A DNA stretch of 64,000 nt from Salinimicrobium sp049680855 (GTDB lineage: Bacteria > Bacteroidota > Bacteroidia > Flavobacteriales > Flavobacteriaceae). Positions within the stretch are counted from its first letter, which is position 1; each line of letters starts with the position of its first letter. The position numbers and the translations under genes are program-made. The stretch is taken from the NCBI RefSeq assembly GCF_049680855.1, contig NZ_JBMPGS010000006.1:67013-131012 (forward strand). Reading direction: 5' to 3'. The notes beneath the pieces are model-generated. The model made no database searches and was not told the DNA's origin. It saw only the letters and a program-made list of their open reading frames with translations. This document shows positions 53,601 through 61,432 of the stretch, in pieces.

Positions 53601-53769
53601 AGATCAAATAGGAGTTGACAGATTGCGTTTATTTGCTTCTGCAGAAAATCTTGTTATGTGGTCAGCAAGAACAGGTTTAGATCCTCAATATAACCTTGCT
53701 GGTACGCCATCTGGAAATGATTACAATCCAAGCAGGGTGCTTTCTTTAGGTTTGACTATGACATTTTAA
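50638..53769 (+). CDS. SusC/RagA-type TonB-dependent outer-membrane transporter 1
   Basis: 1043 aa. Signal peptide (MRKKLSGILTLLLVL to TFAQ), a carboxypeptidase-like N-terminal domain (VSGQVVDDQGFPLVGVNVIE), a plug domain (LYIVDGIQYEGG, TVLKDAASTSLYGSRAANGV) and a 22-strand barrel ending in LSLGLTMTF. It imports oligomeric substrates such as glycans or peptides with energy from TonB, together with the SusD protein 20 bases downstream. No glycoside hydrolase, sulfatase or sensor is nearby, so the substrate cannot be told. Confidence 0.95.
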   Translation: MRKKLSGILTLLLVLIAQVTFAQEKTVSGQVVDDQGFPLVGVNVIEKGTANGTQTDFDGNYSIIVEPGNVLVFTYVGFVPKEVAVGTNDVYNVEMATDTEALEEVVVVAYGTTSREAFTGSASVVKAEEMEMRAVTSPISAIEGNSTGVQFTSASGQPGSSPGIVIRGVGTLNGSTSPLYIVDGIQYEGGINTLSQNDIESITVLKDAASTSLYGSRAANGVVLITTKDGRREAGITVNVNSQIGTVTKAIGEYDEVTPGQYYELMWEAYKNSLDVDNPAAEASATIYNRLGYNPFDVPNDQIVGTDGQLNPNANLIFQGLDWYDVLERTGERQNHSVDVSGGGDDHNFFFSATHLDETGYVIESDFERTTSRLSGDFSPTDWLTLGGNVNLSLAESNGPASRGSSIANPFAFAKDMGSIYPVYLVDPQSGEIIRDDEGNPLFDRGEGSTEYGISSRPTNVGRHAIEEAILNSDNIQSNTYGFRYNAGFKIIKGLELNLLYGRDINDYKSKSYENNLVGDGAPAGRYSETRYRRTVENFNQLLNYVKTFGDHNFDLTLGHESFDRHYSQVYGFKNTQTAVGIHEFDNFSTIATLSGYSSDKRLEGYFSRLNYNFGEKYYLSASARRDGTSVFDSDVRWGNFYSVGGAWRIDQESFMQDVAWVNNLKLRASYGEVGNDDLNDYYISQPRYSLLPNAGAPGIFWSDLGNNVLTWETVESYDVALEFALFDFRLDGSIEYYKKNSSDLLYNVPLPISMGLSEGPANIGDMYNEGLEVGLNALLFDTNNFTWQLGVQASTFRNEITNLPSPFVTGSKRWAEGRSRFDFFLYDYAGVDPENGDALYYAYEEDVDSGEMVPVLEEDGSHATVNDHNDANRAYVGASSIPDVIGSITNTLRFGDFSLDFLFTYQIGGDILDYGYANMMHEGDYGASMHPDLLNAWRAPGDQTDVPRLEVGNPTLAPSLSSRWLTDASYLAFRNVNLAYNLRGDWADQIGVDRLRLFASAENLVMWSARTGLDPQYNLAGTPSGNDYNPSRVLSLGLTMTF

Positions 53770-53789
53770 ATGAGAATAAAGAATTAAAA

Positions 53790-55415
53790 ATGAAGATAAT
53801 GAGAAGAAGTTTTAATAGATATTTGTTGCTGGTTTCTCTGGCAACGATTTCGTTCGGTTGTTCAGAGGATTTTCTGGACACAGCACCAACAGATGCTATT
53901 TCTGCAGATGCTGCGCTATCCAGCCCGGAAAACATGATGTTGGTATTGAATGGGTTGCATAGAATTATGTATGCCCAGAATCCTTTGCCTGGAGGAGAGT
54001 CCAGTAGGAGTGGAGAGAGCCATTTTATACCATCATTAGATGCTACTGCGGGGCAGGTCATTCACTCATCGCCAGGGAATGGATGGATGAGAGCAGATTT
54101 ACAGTGGTTAAATCATACCAATCCAAATACCACAACCGTTTATAATTTTTGGTATCAGCGGTATCACTTCGTTGCAAGTGCGAACTCTATCATTAACACG
54201 ATAGCGAATGGAGATTTTGCTGAGACCGAGGAGTTAAATAACATTTTAGGACAGGCTTATGCTTACCGGGCGTGGGCTTACCATAGATTGGTTACGACTT
54301 ATGCAAAAGGTTACCTTATTGGTGATCCTGCTACAGATCCCGGCGTGCCATTGGTCTACTCGACCGAGGCTCCTTACGAGAGTGCTCCCAGGGCGACAGT
54401 TCAAGAGGTGTACAATCAAATAGAAGAGGATATTAATATGTCTATAGATTACCTTGCAGAAGCAAGTGCTCCAGATAATAAATCTCATATTTCTATTAAT
54501 GCTGCCCAGGGAATAAAGGCCAGAATCGCTCTTTCTAAAGGTGACTGGCAAACTGCTGCGGATGCAGCTCAAAAAGCAAGAGAAGGTTATCCTCTATTGT
54601 CAAAATCTGAATGGTTATCTGGTTTTAATACTTATGATTTATCTGAAGTTATTTGGGGAGGTAGAGTAATTGATAGTGAGACAAATTACTTTCAGTCGTA
54701 TTTCTATTACATTTCTCCTACTTTTAACGGTAGCCAGAACAGGAGTAACCCAAAGATTATAAGCGAAGAGCTTTATGAGGAAATTCCTGATACCGATTAC
54801 AGAAAAGAAGCCTGGTTGCCTTTGGCTCCAAACACAAACCCATCTGCTTCCAATGGAGAAGGCGGTGGATTTGAATCAGATCCAAATTATGATAATGAAG
54901 ATGATTTCTGGGCGGCCTGGGAAGATGTTATTACAACATACGGGATGACAACAGGTCATAATACGCATCCTTACATGACCGTTAAATTCTTGCAGAAAAA
55001 TCCTGGTACAATTGATCCGGATGATGTAATCTATATGCGGTCAGCTGAAATGGTACTGATCGAGGCGGAAGCTAAAGCAATGATGGGAGACATTTCTGGT
55101 GCGCAAGATGCATTGGCAATATTGGGAGAAGCCAGAGATTCCGCTTTTGATAAAACTGAGTTTAGTACAGAGGAAGAGTTAATGGAAGAAATTAAATTCC
55201 AGAGACGAGTTGAATTGTGGGGAGAAGGATTTAGCTTCCATGATCACATTCGTTGGGATGAACCATTAGACCACACTAATTCTGGTGCGCCCAGGGTGCT
55301 GTATCAAGATGGTTTCTTCCAGGAAAGACCATCTGTGAATGATGAGTGGATCTGGAAAATACCACAGGCGGAAATTAATGCTAATCCATTCATTTCAGAA
55401 GCAGATCAGAATTAA
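53790..55415 (+). CDS. SusD/RagB-type surface lipoprotein 1
   Basis: 541 aa. Lipobox SFGCSEDFLDTAP, then the TPR-rich SusD fold (AYAYRAWAYHRLVTTYA; VYMRSAEMVLIEAEAKAMMG-like region near 415; FQRRVELWGEGFSFHDHIRW). It binds the substrate on the cell surface and closes over the SusC barrel. A strong terminator follows. The ATG at 53790 is preferred; ATG 53799 is also possible. Confidence 0.94.
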   Translation: MKIMRRSFNRYLLLVSLATISFGCSEDFLDTAPTDAISADAALSSPENMMLVLNGLHRIMYAQNPLPGGESSRSGESHFIPSLDATAGQVIHSSPGNGWMRADLQWLNHTNPNTTTVYNFWYQRYHFVASANSIINTIANGDFAETEELNNILGQAYAYRAWAYHRLVTTYAKGYLIGDPATDPGVPLVYSTEAPYESAPRATVQEVYNQIEEDINMSIDYLAEASAPDNKSHISINAAQGIKARIALSKGDWQTAADAAQKAREGYPLLSKSEWLSGFNTYDLSEVIWGGRVIDSETNYFQSYFYYISPTFNGSQNRSNPKIISEELYEEIPDTDYRKEAWLPLAPNTNPSASNGEGGGFESDPNYDNEDDFWAAWEDVITTYGMTTGHNTHPYMTVKFLQKNPGTIDPDDVIYMRSAEMVLIEAEAKAMMGDISGAQDALAILGEARDSAFDKTEFSTEEELMEEIKFQRRVELWGEGFSFHDHIRWDEPLDHTNSGAPRVLYQDGFFQERPSVNDEWIWKIPQAEINANPFISEADQN

Positions 55416-55453
55416 TTTATCGGTGTTCCGATAAGAATTATGGATTAAATAGT

Positions 55454-55487
55454 AAAGAGCAGGGGGAAACCTCTGCTCTTTTTATTT
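55454..55487 (+). terminator. Terminator of SusC/D operon 1
   Basis: AAAGAGCAG pairs with CTGCTCTTT (small inner GG/CC stem around aaa), then TTTATTTT. Confidence 0.8.
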
Positions 55488-55893
55488 TAGTCATGGACAA
55501 TTTCCCGATATGGTTCAAAAAGGTGTACCCATATTAAGGGGGATGAATTATTATGTAATTCCTTTATCGATAAAAAATGCGTGGTTTAGTGATTACAGCT
55601 AAGTAACAGACTGTCTTGTGGCTTTCGGTAAGGCTTGCCTTGAATAGTTATAAGCTTATAGGAAAAATGGATTTAGCATTTATATGGAGTGGTTTTCATA
55701 TAAATGGCTTTTTAATGTACGCGAAAGCCAGTTGTCATGAAAAAATCAGCCAAAATGCCAACCCATAATACTAAAGATTTTTAGTTTTAACATTTTTTTT
55801 GGTTTCTGTTCAATCCGCATGTAAAACTAAGTTTTTTGTTAAGAACACGGCTAGAGGGGATTTAAGGCTGAGTAAAATTGAAATGTAAAAAAC
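55488..55893. other. Gene-free stretch between the SusC/D operons
   Basis: No open frame of note. The sequence is AT-rich with several short dyads but no recognised element. Confidence 0.45.
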
Positions 55894-56002
55894 GTTTTCG
55901 ATATAAAATTTAAAAAATTAACATATCGAGTAATTTAAAATCTTTGGTTTATTAGATTTTTATTACCATTTTTGGCGTTGGCTAATTCAAATAATTTATA
56001 AA
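55894..56002 (+). repeat. Conserved leader of SusC gene 2 (copy B)
   Basis: About 109 bases matching 50528-50637, running up to the ATG of the second SusC gene. The identical blocks TTGGTTTATTAGATT and TTGGCTAATTCAAATAA are the strongest part. Confidence 0.7.
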
Positions 56003-58993
56003 ATGAAAAAAAGATTAAGTGGAATTCTAACACTATTACTGGTGTTAGTTGTGCAAATGACCTTTGCGCAAGAACAAAAAACGGTTACTGGAACCGTTAC
56101 AGATGCAGAAGGATTGCCTCTGCCTGGAGTAAACGTGATTGTTCAGAATACCAATAGAGGTACTCAAACAGATTTTGATGGTGTTTATACCATAGATGCT
56201 TCGGTTGGCGAAGTTTTGGTTTTTAGATTTTTAGGATATGCACGGGAGCTGCGAACTATTGGTGCTGAAAGTACTATAGATGTTCAGATGGAAGTAGATG
56301 CTGCCGCTTTGGACGAAGTGATAGTAACAGGGTATGGAAATCGTTCTACTGTGAAGGAAACGAGTTCTGCATCGGTTGTGTCTTCTGAACAATTGGAGGA
56401 TAGGCCTATCGCATCTGTAAATAACTTACTTACAGGAAATGCTACAGGTGTATTTGTTGCTGGTGGTAGTGGGCAACCGGGTGGAAATACTACAGTAAGG
56501 ATTCGTGGTATTAGTTCATTAAATGCTGGTACTGCTCCTTTGTATGTAGTAGATGGTGTGCCGGTTATTTCTGGTGATTATACTAGAAACACTACGACTG
56601 CAGATGTTTTAGCGAGCATGAACCCAAATGATATTGAATCGGTTACTGTATTAAAAGATGCATCAGCTACAGCACAATATGGTGCAAGGGCAGCGAATGG
56701 CGTTATTTTAATTACTACTAAACGTGGAAAATCTGGTGCTCCTAGATACTCTTTAACTGTGGAGACAGGATTTAATGAAAGAGCCGTTGAAGGTGAAGAA
56801 CGTCTCTCTGCAGATCAATGGGGTGAGCTTGTAAATGAAGGTTTAGTAAATGCTTTAGGAAGTGATTACGCAAACTATTATGAGGAGGTTCTTAATCCAG
56901 ATGGTCTTGATACTGACTGGGGAGAGGCTATTGAGCGTAGCTCTGCTTTGCAGCAGCAGGTTAACTTTTCGGTTACAGGAGGGAGTGAGAACTTAAGATA
57001 TTTTACTTCGTTAAGTTATTTTGATCAGGAAAGTATCATCAAAAATTCCTTTTTTAACAGAACTTCTGGAAGAATAAAAGTGGATTACGATTTGAATGAT
57101 AAAATTAGTATCAGTCAAAATGTGAACGCAAGTTTTTCTAATTTGAAGTCATTACCATCAGGAGGTGGATTTGCGAATCCAATCTTGAACCAATATTTTG
57201 GTTTGCCGACTGATCCATTGTACAATGAGGATGGAAGTTTCTACATAGGAACAAACCCGAACAACCCGCGTCTTGGTAACGGATTGTTCAATGTTCCAAT
57301 GTTGCTAGAGAACAACTTTAGTAAAGCGAAAACTTTAAAGCTTACCGGAATTACAAATTTCTCTTATGATATTACTGACAATTTAAACTTTACGTCTAGA
57401 TTGTCATTGGATAATACAGTTATTGAGGAAGATGAGTATCAAAATCCACGTCATGGTGATGGGTTCTCTGTAAATGGTAGAGCATACGCTTATGATACAA
57501 GAGTTTTTGATTATGTTTTTCAGAACATGGTAAGTTATGATTTTACCTTAGGTGAGTCTAATAATTTCAATATCCTATTGGTTCAGGAAGCTCAAAAAAA
57601 TCAATACAGAGATGTTTCTTCTGCTGCTGAAGGATATGGTAAGGAAGGGTTTTATACTGTTTCTGTTGGATCTAATGATGCCATTGCTGGAGGGACGAGA
57701 AGTCAATCAACAAATGCGGCGTATTTGGCCAGTTTAACTTATGATTTTGATGATAAGTATACTTTAGAAGCGTCCTTTAGACGTGAAGGGAATTCTAATT
57801 TCGCAGCCAACAATAAATGGGGTAATTTCTGGTCAGTTGGCGGTGCCTGGGATGTAGCTCAGGAAGATTTCATGATGGATAGTGTGTTAGATCAATTGAA
57901 ACTAAGAGCCAGTTATGGACAGGTAGGTAATGCTTCTATAGGTTCTACTTCTAGTTTATCTTATTTCTCCTTTGGAGGAGAATATAACGGAAGAATTCCT
58001 TTATATGTTGGAGGTGTAGAAAATCCTGATTTGACATGGGAAGTAAATAAGCCTTTCAACGTAGGTCTTGACTTTGGATTTTTTGGAAGTAGATTACATG
58101 GTAGTTTAGATTATTTCGTTAAGACTACTGAGGATCTTCTATATGCTATTCCACTTTCTCTAGCGACTGGAGAGACTTCTAAATGGGTTAATGCAGGTTC
58201 TCTTGAGAACCGAGGATATGAAGTAACTCTTGGAGGAAACATTTTTGGAGGAGACTTCCGTTGGGATTCTCAAATCAATTTCTCTCATGTTCAAAATGAA
58301 TTGCTAGACCTTTTAGAGGATGATGTAATTGATGGAACAAAAATATTAAGAGAGGGTGAAAGTATTAATACCTACTTTATGAGAAAATGGGCCGGTGTGG
58401 ATCCTGAAAATGGAGATCCATTATGGTACATTAATGGTAAGGGTGGCGAAACTACAAATGTTTATAATGAAGCACAAAGAGCTACACAAGGTAACTCCTT
58501 ACCAAATTACACAGGTGGATTCAATAATAGCTTCAGTTATAAAGGTTTCACATTGGAAACGCTATTAACCTTTGCTTTAGATTATAAAGTTTATGACTCC
58601 TGGGCTTTTTACATGCAAAGTTCCGGTACATATAGGTTGAACTATCCAGGTTACGCTAGTGGTTTAGATAGATGGCAAGAGCCAGGGGATGTTGCTTTAA
58701 ACCCAAGAGAGGTTTACAACAACAATAACCAGAATTCTGCAACATCTACTCGTTTTCTATACGATGGTGACCACGTTAGATTGAGCAATGTGCAGCTTGG
58801 TTATGACTTTGGAGAATTGATTGGTTCAGACTTGTTTAGTAATTTCCTAGTATATGTTAGAGGAACAAATATTTACACGTATGCTTTTGATGAGAATCTA
58901 AACTGGGATCCTGAAACAAGAACATCAGGTGTTATTAACCTGGATTTACCACCATTGAAAAGTTACACTATGGGTGTAAGATTATCATTCTAA
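56003..58993 (+). CDS. SusC/RagA-type TonB-dependent outer-membrane transporter 2
   Basis: 996 aa. The signal peptide is almost the same as in SusC 1 (MKKRLSGILTLLLVLVV). Then follow the carboxypeptidase-like domain (VTGTVTDAEGLPLPGVNVIV), plug (LYVVDGVPVISGD, TVLKDASATAQYGARAANGV) and barrel, ending TMGVRLSF. The plug and signal are similar to SusC 1 while the barrels differ, so the two pairs probably take different substrates. SusD 2 starts 5 bases after the stop. Confidence 0.95.
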   Translation: MKKRLSGILTLLLVLVVQMTFAQEQKTVTGTVTDAEGLPLPGVNVIVQNTNRGTQTDFDGVYTIDASVGEVLVFRFLGYARELRTIGAESTIDVQMEVDAAALDEVIVTGYGNRSTVKETSSASVVSSEQLEDRPIASVNNLLTGNATGVFVAGGSGQPGGNTTVRIRGISSLNAGTAPLYVVDGVPVISGDYTRNTTTADVLASMNPNDIESVTVLKDASATAQYGARAANGVILITTKRGKSGAPRYSLTVETGFNERAVEGEERLSADQWGELVNEGLVNALGSDYANYYEEVLNPDGLDTDWGEAIERSSALQQQVNFSVTGGSENLRYFTSLSYFDQESIIKNSFFNRTSGRIKVDYDLNDKISISQNVNASFSNLKSLPSGGGFANPILNQYFGLPTDPLYNEDGSFYIGTNPNNPRLGNGLFNVPMLLENNFSKAKTLKLTGITNFSYDITDNLNFTSRLSLDNTVIEEDEYQNPRHGDGFSVNGRAYAYDTRVFDYVFQNMVSYDFTLGESNNFNILLVQEAQKNQYRDVSSAAEGYGKEGFYTVSVGSNDAIAGGTRSQSTNAAYLASLTYDFDDKYTLEASFRREGNSNFAANNKWGNFWSVGGAWDVAQEDFMMDSVLDQLKLRASYGQVGNASIGSTSSLSYFSFGGEYNGRIPLYVGGVENPDLTWEVNKPFNVGLDFGFFGSRLHGSLDYFVKTTEDLLYAIPLSLATGETSKWVNAGSLENRGYEVTLGGNIFGGDFRWDSQINFSHVQNELLDLLEDDVIDGTKILREGESINTYFMRKWAGVDPENGDPLWYINGKGGETTNVYNEAQRATQGNSLPNYTGGFNNSFSYKGFTLETLLTFALDYKVYDSWAFYMQSSGTYRLNYPGYASGLDRWQEPGDVALNPREVYNNNNQNSATSTRFLYDGDHVRLSNVQLGYDFGELIGSDLFSNFLVYVRGTNIYTYAFDENLNWDPETRTSGVINLDLPPLKSYTMGVRLSF

Positions 58994-58998
58994 AAAAA

Positions 58999-60372
58999 AT
59001 GAAAAAAATGAAAAATAGTATTAAAATTTTTATTGTTGGGCTGCTGTGTATTGCGACAGTATCCTGTGGAGATGATTTCCTCGAGAATGAACAGTTTTCG
59101 ACGACTCCGCAAAATATCGAGAGCGTTGATGATATGTACGCTTTAATGTACGGGGCTTATATTGAAGCAAGAAGTTCTGTGTATTACGGTCGGGATGTTA
59201 TCATTTACGGTTCTCTTCGTGGAAATGATGCCTATAATGATGCAGGATCTGGAAGATTTAGAGGTACGGCATATTACAACATGACTGCATCTGATGGTTA
59301 TGCTACTGATACTTATGCACAGGCATATGATATCGTGGCTCAATTAAATGTGATCATTAATTCTGATTTCGTAAACGAAAACAGAACTGCAGAAATTGCC
59401 AACGTGAGAGGACAGGCCCTTGTGTTGCGAGCAAATATATTCTCTGATCTCTTGAAGCTTTATGGAGAGGAACATACTGGGGGTGACCTGGGGATTTCAT
59501 TGATGACGGAATATGATACTGAAGCAAAACCTGCCAGAGCTACTGTAGCTGAATCACATGCACAGATTATGCAGGATTTTGAAGAAGGAATTTCTCTCTT
59601 GGAGGAAAGTGGTATTGGTAGCACGAGCGTGAAGGATTTGATCAACGTGTATTCAGCTAAAGGTTTAGCTGCACGATACTACCTGTATCATGGAGAAGAT
59701 GCCAGTCTTCAAAAGGCATATGATTACTCTAGTGATGTTATAGAGTCTGGAGCATATAGAGTGGTTGGTGAAGACTTATACGTCAACTCATTTGAGCAAA
59801 ACTTAACTGCAGGGAATTCTATTTTTGAAATAGCTGTTGGAACACAAGCTAACCTAGGTACTACATCAATTGCTTATATGTACTCTGATTTAGGATACGG
59901 TGATATAAATATCCGTCCTGAATTTGTGCAGGAATTTGATGGGGATGATGTGCGTTTAGAGCTTATAGATGGTGTTGATGTACTTAAATATCCAAATATT
60001 CAAGGAGAAAATAGTATAAAATTACTTCGTTATGAAGAAATATTGCTTACTAGAGCAGAAGCAAATCTTAGATTGCAGATTGATGAAGATGAAGCAATGG
60101 CAGATGTGAATGCAGTAGTGGTGAACCGTGGGCTAGAGGCTTACGAAACAATTACTATTGAGGATGTTCTTGAACAAAGAAGAAAAGAACTTTTCTTTGA
60201 GGGGCAACGTTACTTTGATATGCTACGTTTAGGTATGGATATTCCAGCCTATAATGCGGATGGAGTTTTGGTTGAAACTTTAGAATATGATTCCGATCCA
60301 CGTTTGGCCTTCCCTATACCACAAAGGGAATTGGATGTAAATCCAAATGTAGTGCCTAACCCAGGTTACTAA
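58999..60372 (+). CDS. SusD/RagB-type surface lipoprotein 2
   Basis: 457 aa. Lipobox TVSCGDDFLENE, SusD helices (GQALVLRANIFSDLLKLYG), the C-terminal LLRYEEILLTRAEANLRL and ERRKELFFEGQRYFDMLRLG-like block, and a final FPIPQRELDVNPN. It partners SusC 2. The gene is 5 bases behind susC 2 and is followed by a terminator. ATG 59008 is another possible start. Confidence 0.94.
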   Translation: MKKMKNSIKIFIVGLLCIATVSCGDDFLENEQFSTTPQNIESVDDMYALMYGAYIEARSSVYYGRDVIIYGSLRGNDAYNDAGSGRFRGTAYYNMTASDGYATDTYAQAYDIVAQLNVIINSDFVNENRTAEIANVRGQALVLRANIFSDLLKLYGEEHTGGDLGISLMTEYDTEAKPARATVAESHAQIMQDFEEGISLLEESGIGSTSVKDLINVYSAKGLAARYYLYHGEDASLQKAYDYSSDVIESGAYRVVGEDLYVNSFEQNLTAGNSIFEIAVGTQANLGTTSIAYMYSDLGYGDINIRPEFVQEFDGDDVRLELIDGVDVLKYPNIQGENSIKLLRYEEILLTRAEANLRLQIDEDEAMADVNAVVVNRGLEAYETITIEDVLEQRRKELFFEGQRYFDMLRLGMDIPAYNADGVLVETLEYDSDPRLAFPIPQRELDVNPNVVPNPGY

Positions 60373-60396
60373 ATAGAACTAGTTTTATATGTATTG

Positions 60397-60427
60397 AAAA
60401 GGCTGTCTGAAAAGACAGCCTTTTTTA
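60397..60427 (+). terminator. Terminator of SusC/D operon 2
   Basis: AAAAGGCTGTC pairs perfectly with GACAGCCTTTT around 6 bases, followed by more T. Confidence 0.85.
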
Positions 60428-60642
60428 TTTTAAAGATTTTCCAAGCCCTAATTCAAACCCGGTGAAAAGAGTAAGGTAAAGGAATCAGGAAAAAACATGG
60501 GGTGAAAGTATAGGTATATATGTAAAGTGCTGGCGAGGAAAATCTTTTAGTACAAATTATATGATAACTTTTAATGAGAAGGGGTAGCGTTGTTAACATG
60601 TTGATGAACATATTTAGTATATTTATGATCAATTTTAGAATT

Positions 60643-61317
60643 ATGAGGAAGTTGATATTATTGATGAGTGTTTTCATTGTCTTTATGACAATAGATTCTT
60701 CAGCGCAAATTAGTGGAGATGCTTTTGATGGAACCAGGTATGGTTTTACAAAAATTCCTGTCCGTTCTGGCAACGAAGCGTCAATAGAGGGTTCTGCTTA
60801 TTACCACGAGGATTTTCTGCCTGGTACTATTCAGTTTGCTGATGGTAAATCTTTGGAGGGATTTATGAGGTATGATGTTTCTAAAGAACGTATAGAAATC
60901 AAAATGAATAAAAGTAGTAAGGATATATACTTTTTACCTTCTAACGCCGATGTCACATATCAATTTGATTCAAGCGTATATAATTTTGAGGAAGTTGTTT
61001 TAAATGGAAGTAGGAAGTGGGGATATGTTGCACAAATCTTCAAAGGAAATTCTCTTCGCCTTGTTAAAATACCATCCTCTATATTTATAGAAGAAGTAAA
61101 ACCTAAGAATGGGTATGGTAAAAGTGAGCCGGCCAAATTTGAAATTAAGGAGGAGTTTTTAATCCAAAGGAATGATGAAGAATGGGAATTATTGCGACTT
61201 AGACACAAAAATATCAAAAGAATGTTTAAATCTGCCAAAGCGCAGGATTATTTGCGGAATAACAAAATAAGATCGGAGAAAGATTTGATTGCTTTTCTGC
61301 AATCTTTAGATGACTAA
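60643..61317 (+). CDS. Exported protein of unknown function
   Basis: 224 aa. The ATG at 60643 starts a signal peptide (MRKLILLMSVFIVFMTI to SSAQ); several upstream Met codons in frame lack this character. The mature part is beta-rich in the first half (FLPGTIQFADGKSLEGFMRYD) and basic, helical at the end (RHKNIKRMFKSAKAQDYL, SEKDLIAFLQSLDD). No family is recognised. It has its own terminator and stands alone between the SusC/D operon and the porin. Confidence 0.75.
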   Translation: MRKLILLMSVFIVFMTIDSSAQISGDAFDGTRYGFTKIPVRSGNEASIEGSAYYHEDFLPGTIQFADGKSLEGFMRYDVSKERIEIKMNKSSKDIYFLPSNADVTYQFDSSVYNFEEVVLNGSRKWGYVAQIFKGNSLRLVKIPSSIFIEEVKPKNGYGKSEPAKFEIKEEFLIQRNDEEWELLRLRHKNIKRMFKSAKAQDYLRNNKIRSEKDLIAFLQSLDD

Positions 61318-61345
61318 AATTTTAAAATTGTTTGGTATAACCTAT

Positions 61346-61371
61346 AAAACCTGTTTTGACAGGTTTTTTTT
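61346..61371 (+). terminator. Terminator behind the unknown exported protein
   Basis: AAAACCTGT pairs with ACAGGTTTT around tttg, then T residues. Confidence 0.8.
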
Positions 61372-61408
61372 ATTCTTCGTTTCAACTAATTGTTTTGATC
61401 CAAAAACA

Positions 61409-61416
61409 TAACTTTG
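61409..61416 (+). promoter_or_regulatory. Promoter -7 element for the putative porin
   Basis: TAACTTTG, an exact TAnnTTTG, 16 bases before the ATG; a TTG lies 16 bases upstream. Confidence 0.55.
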
Positions 61417-61432
61417 CCGGAAACAGTTGTCA

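Noticed and set aside
55891..55900. AACGTTTTCG resembling a LacI-family half operator upstream of SusC 2
   Set aside because: Single half site; not found in the same form upstream of SusC 1.
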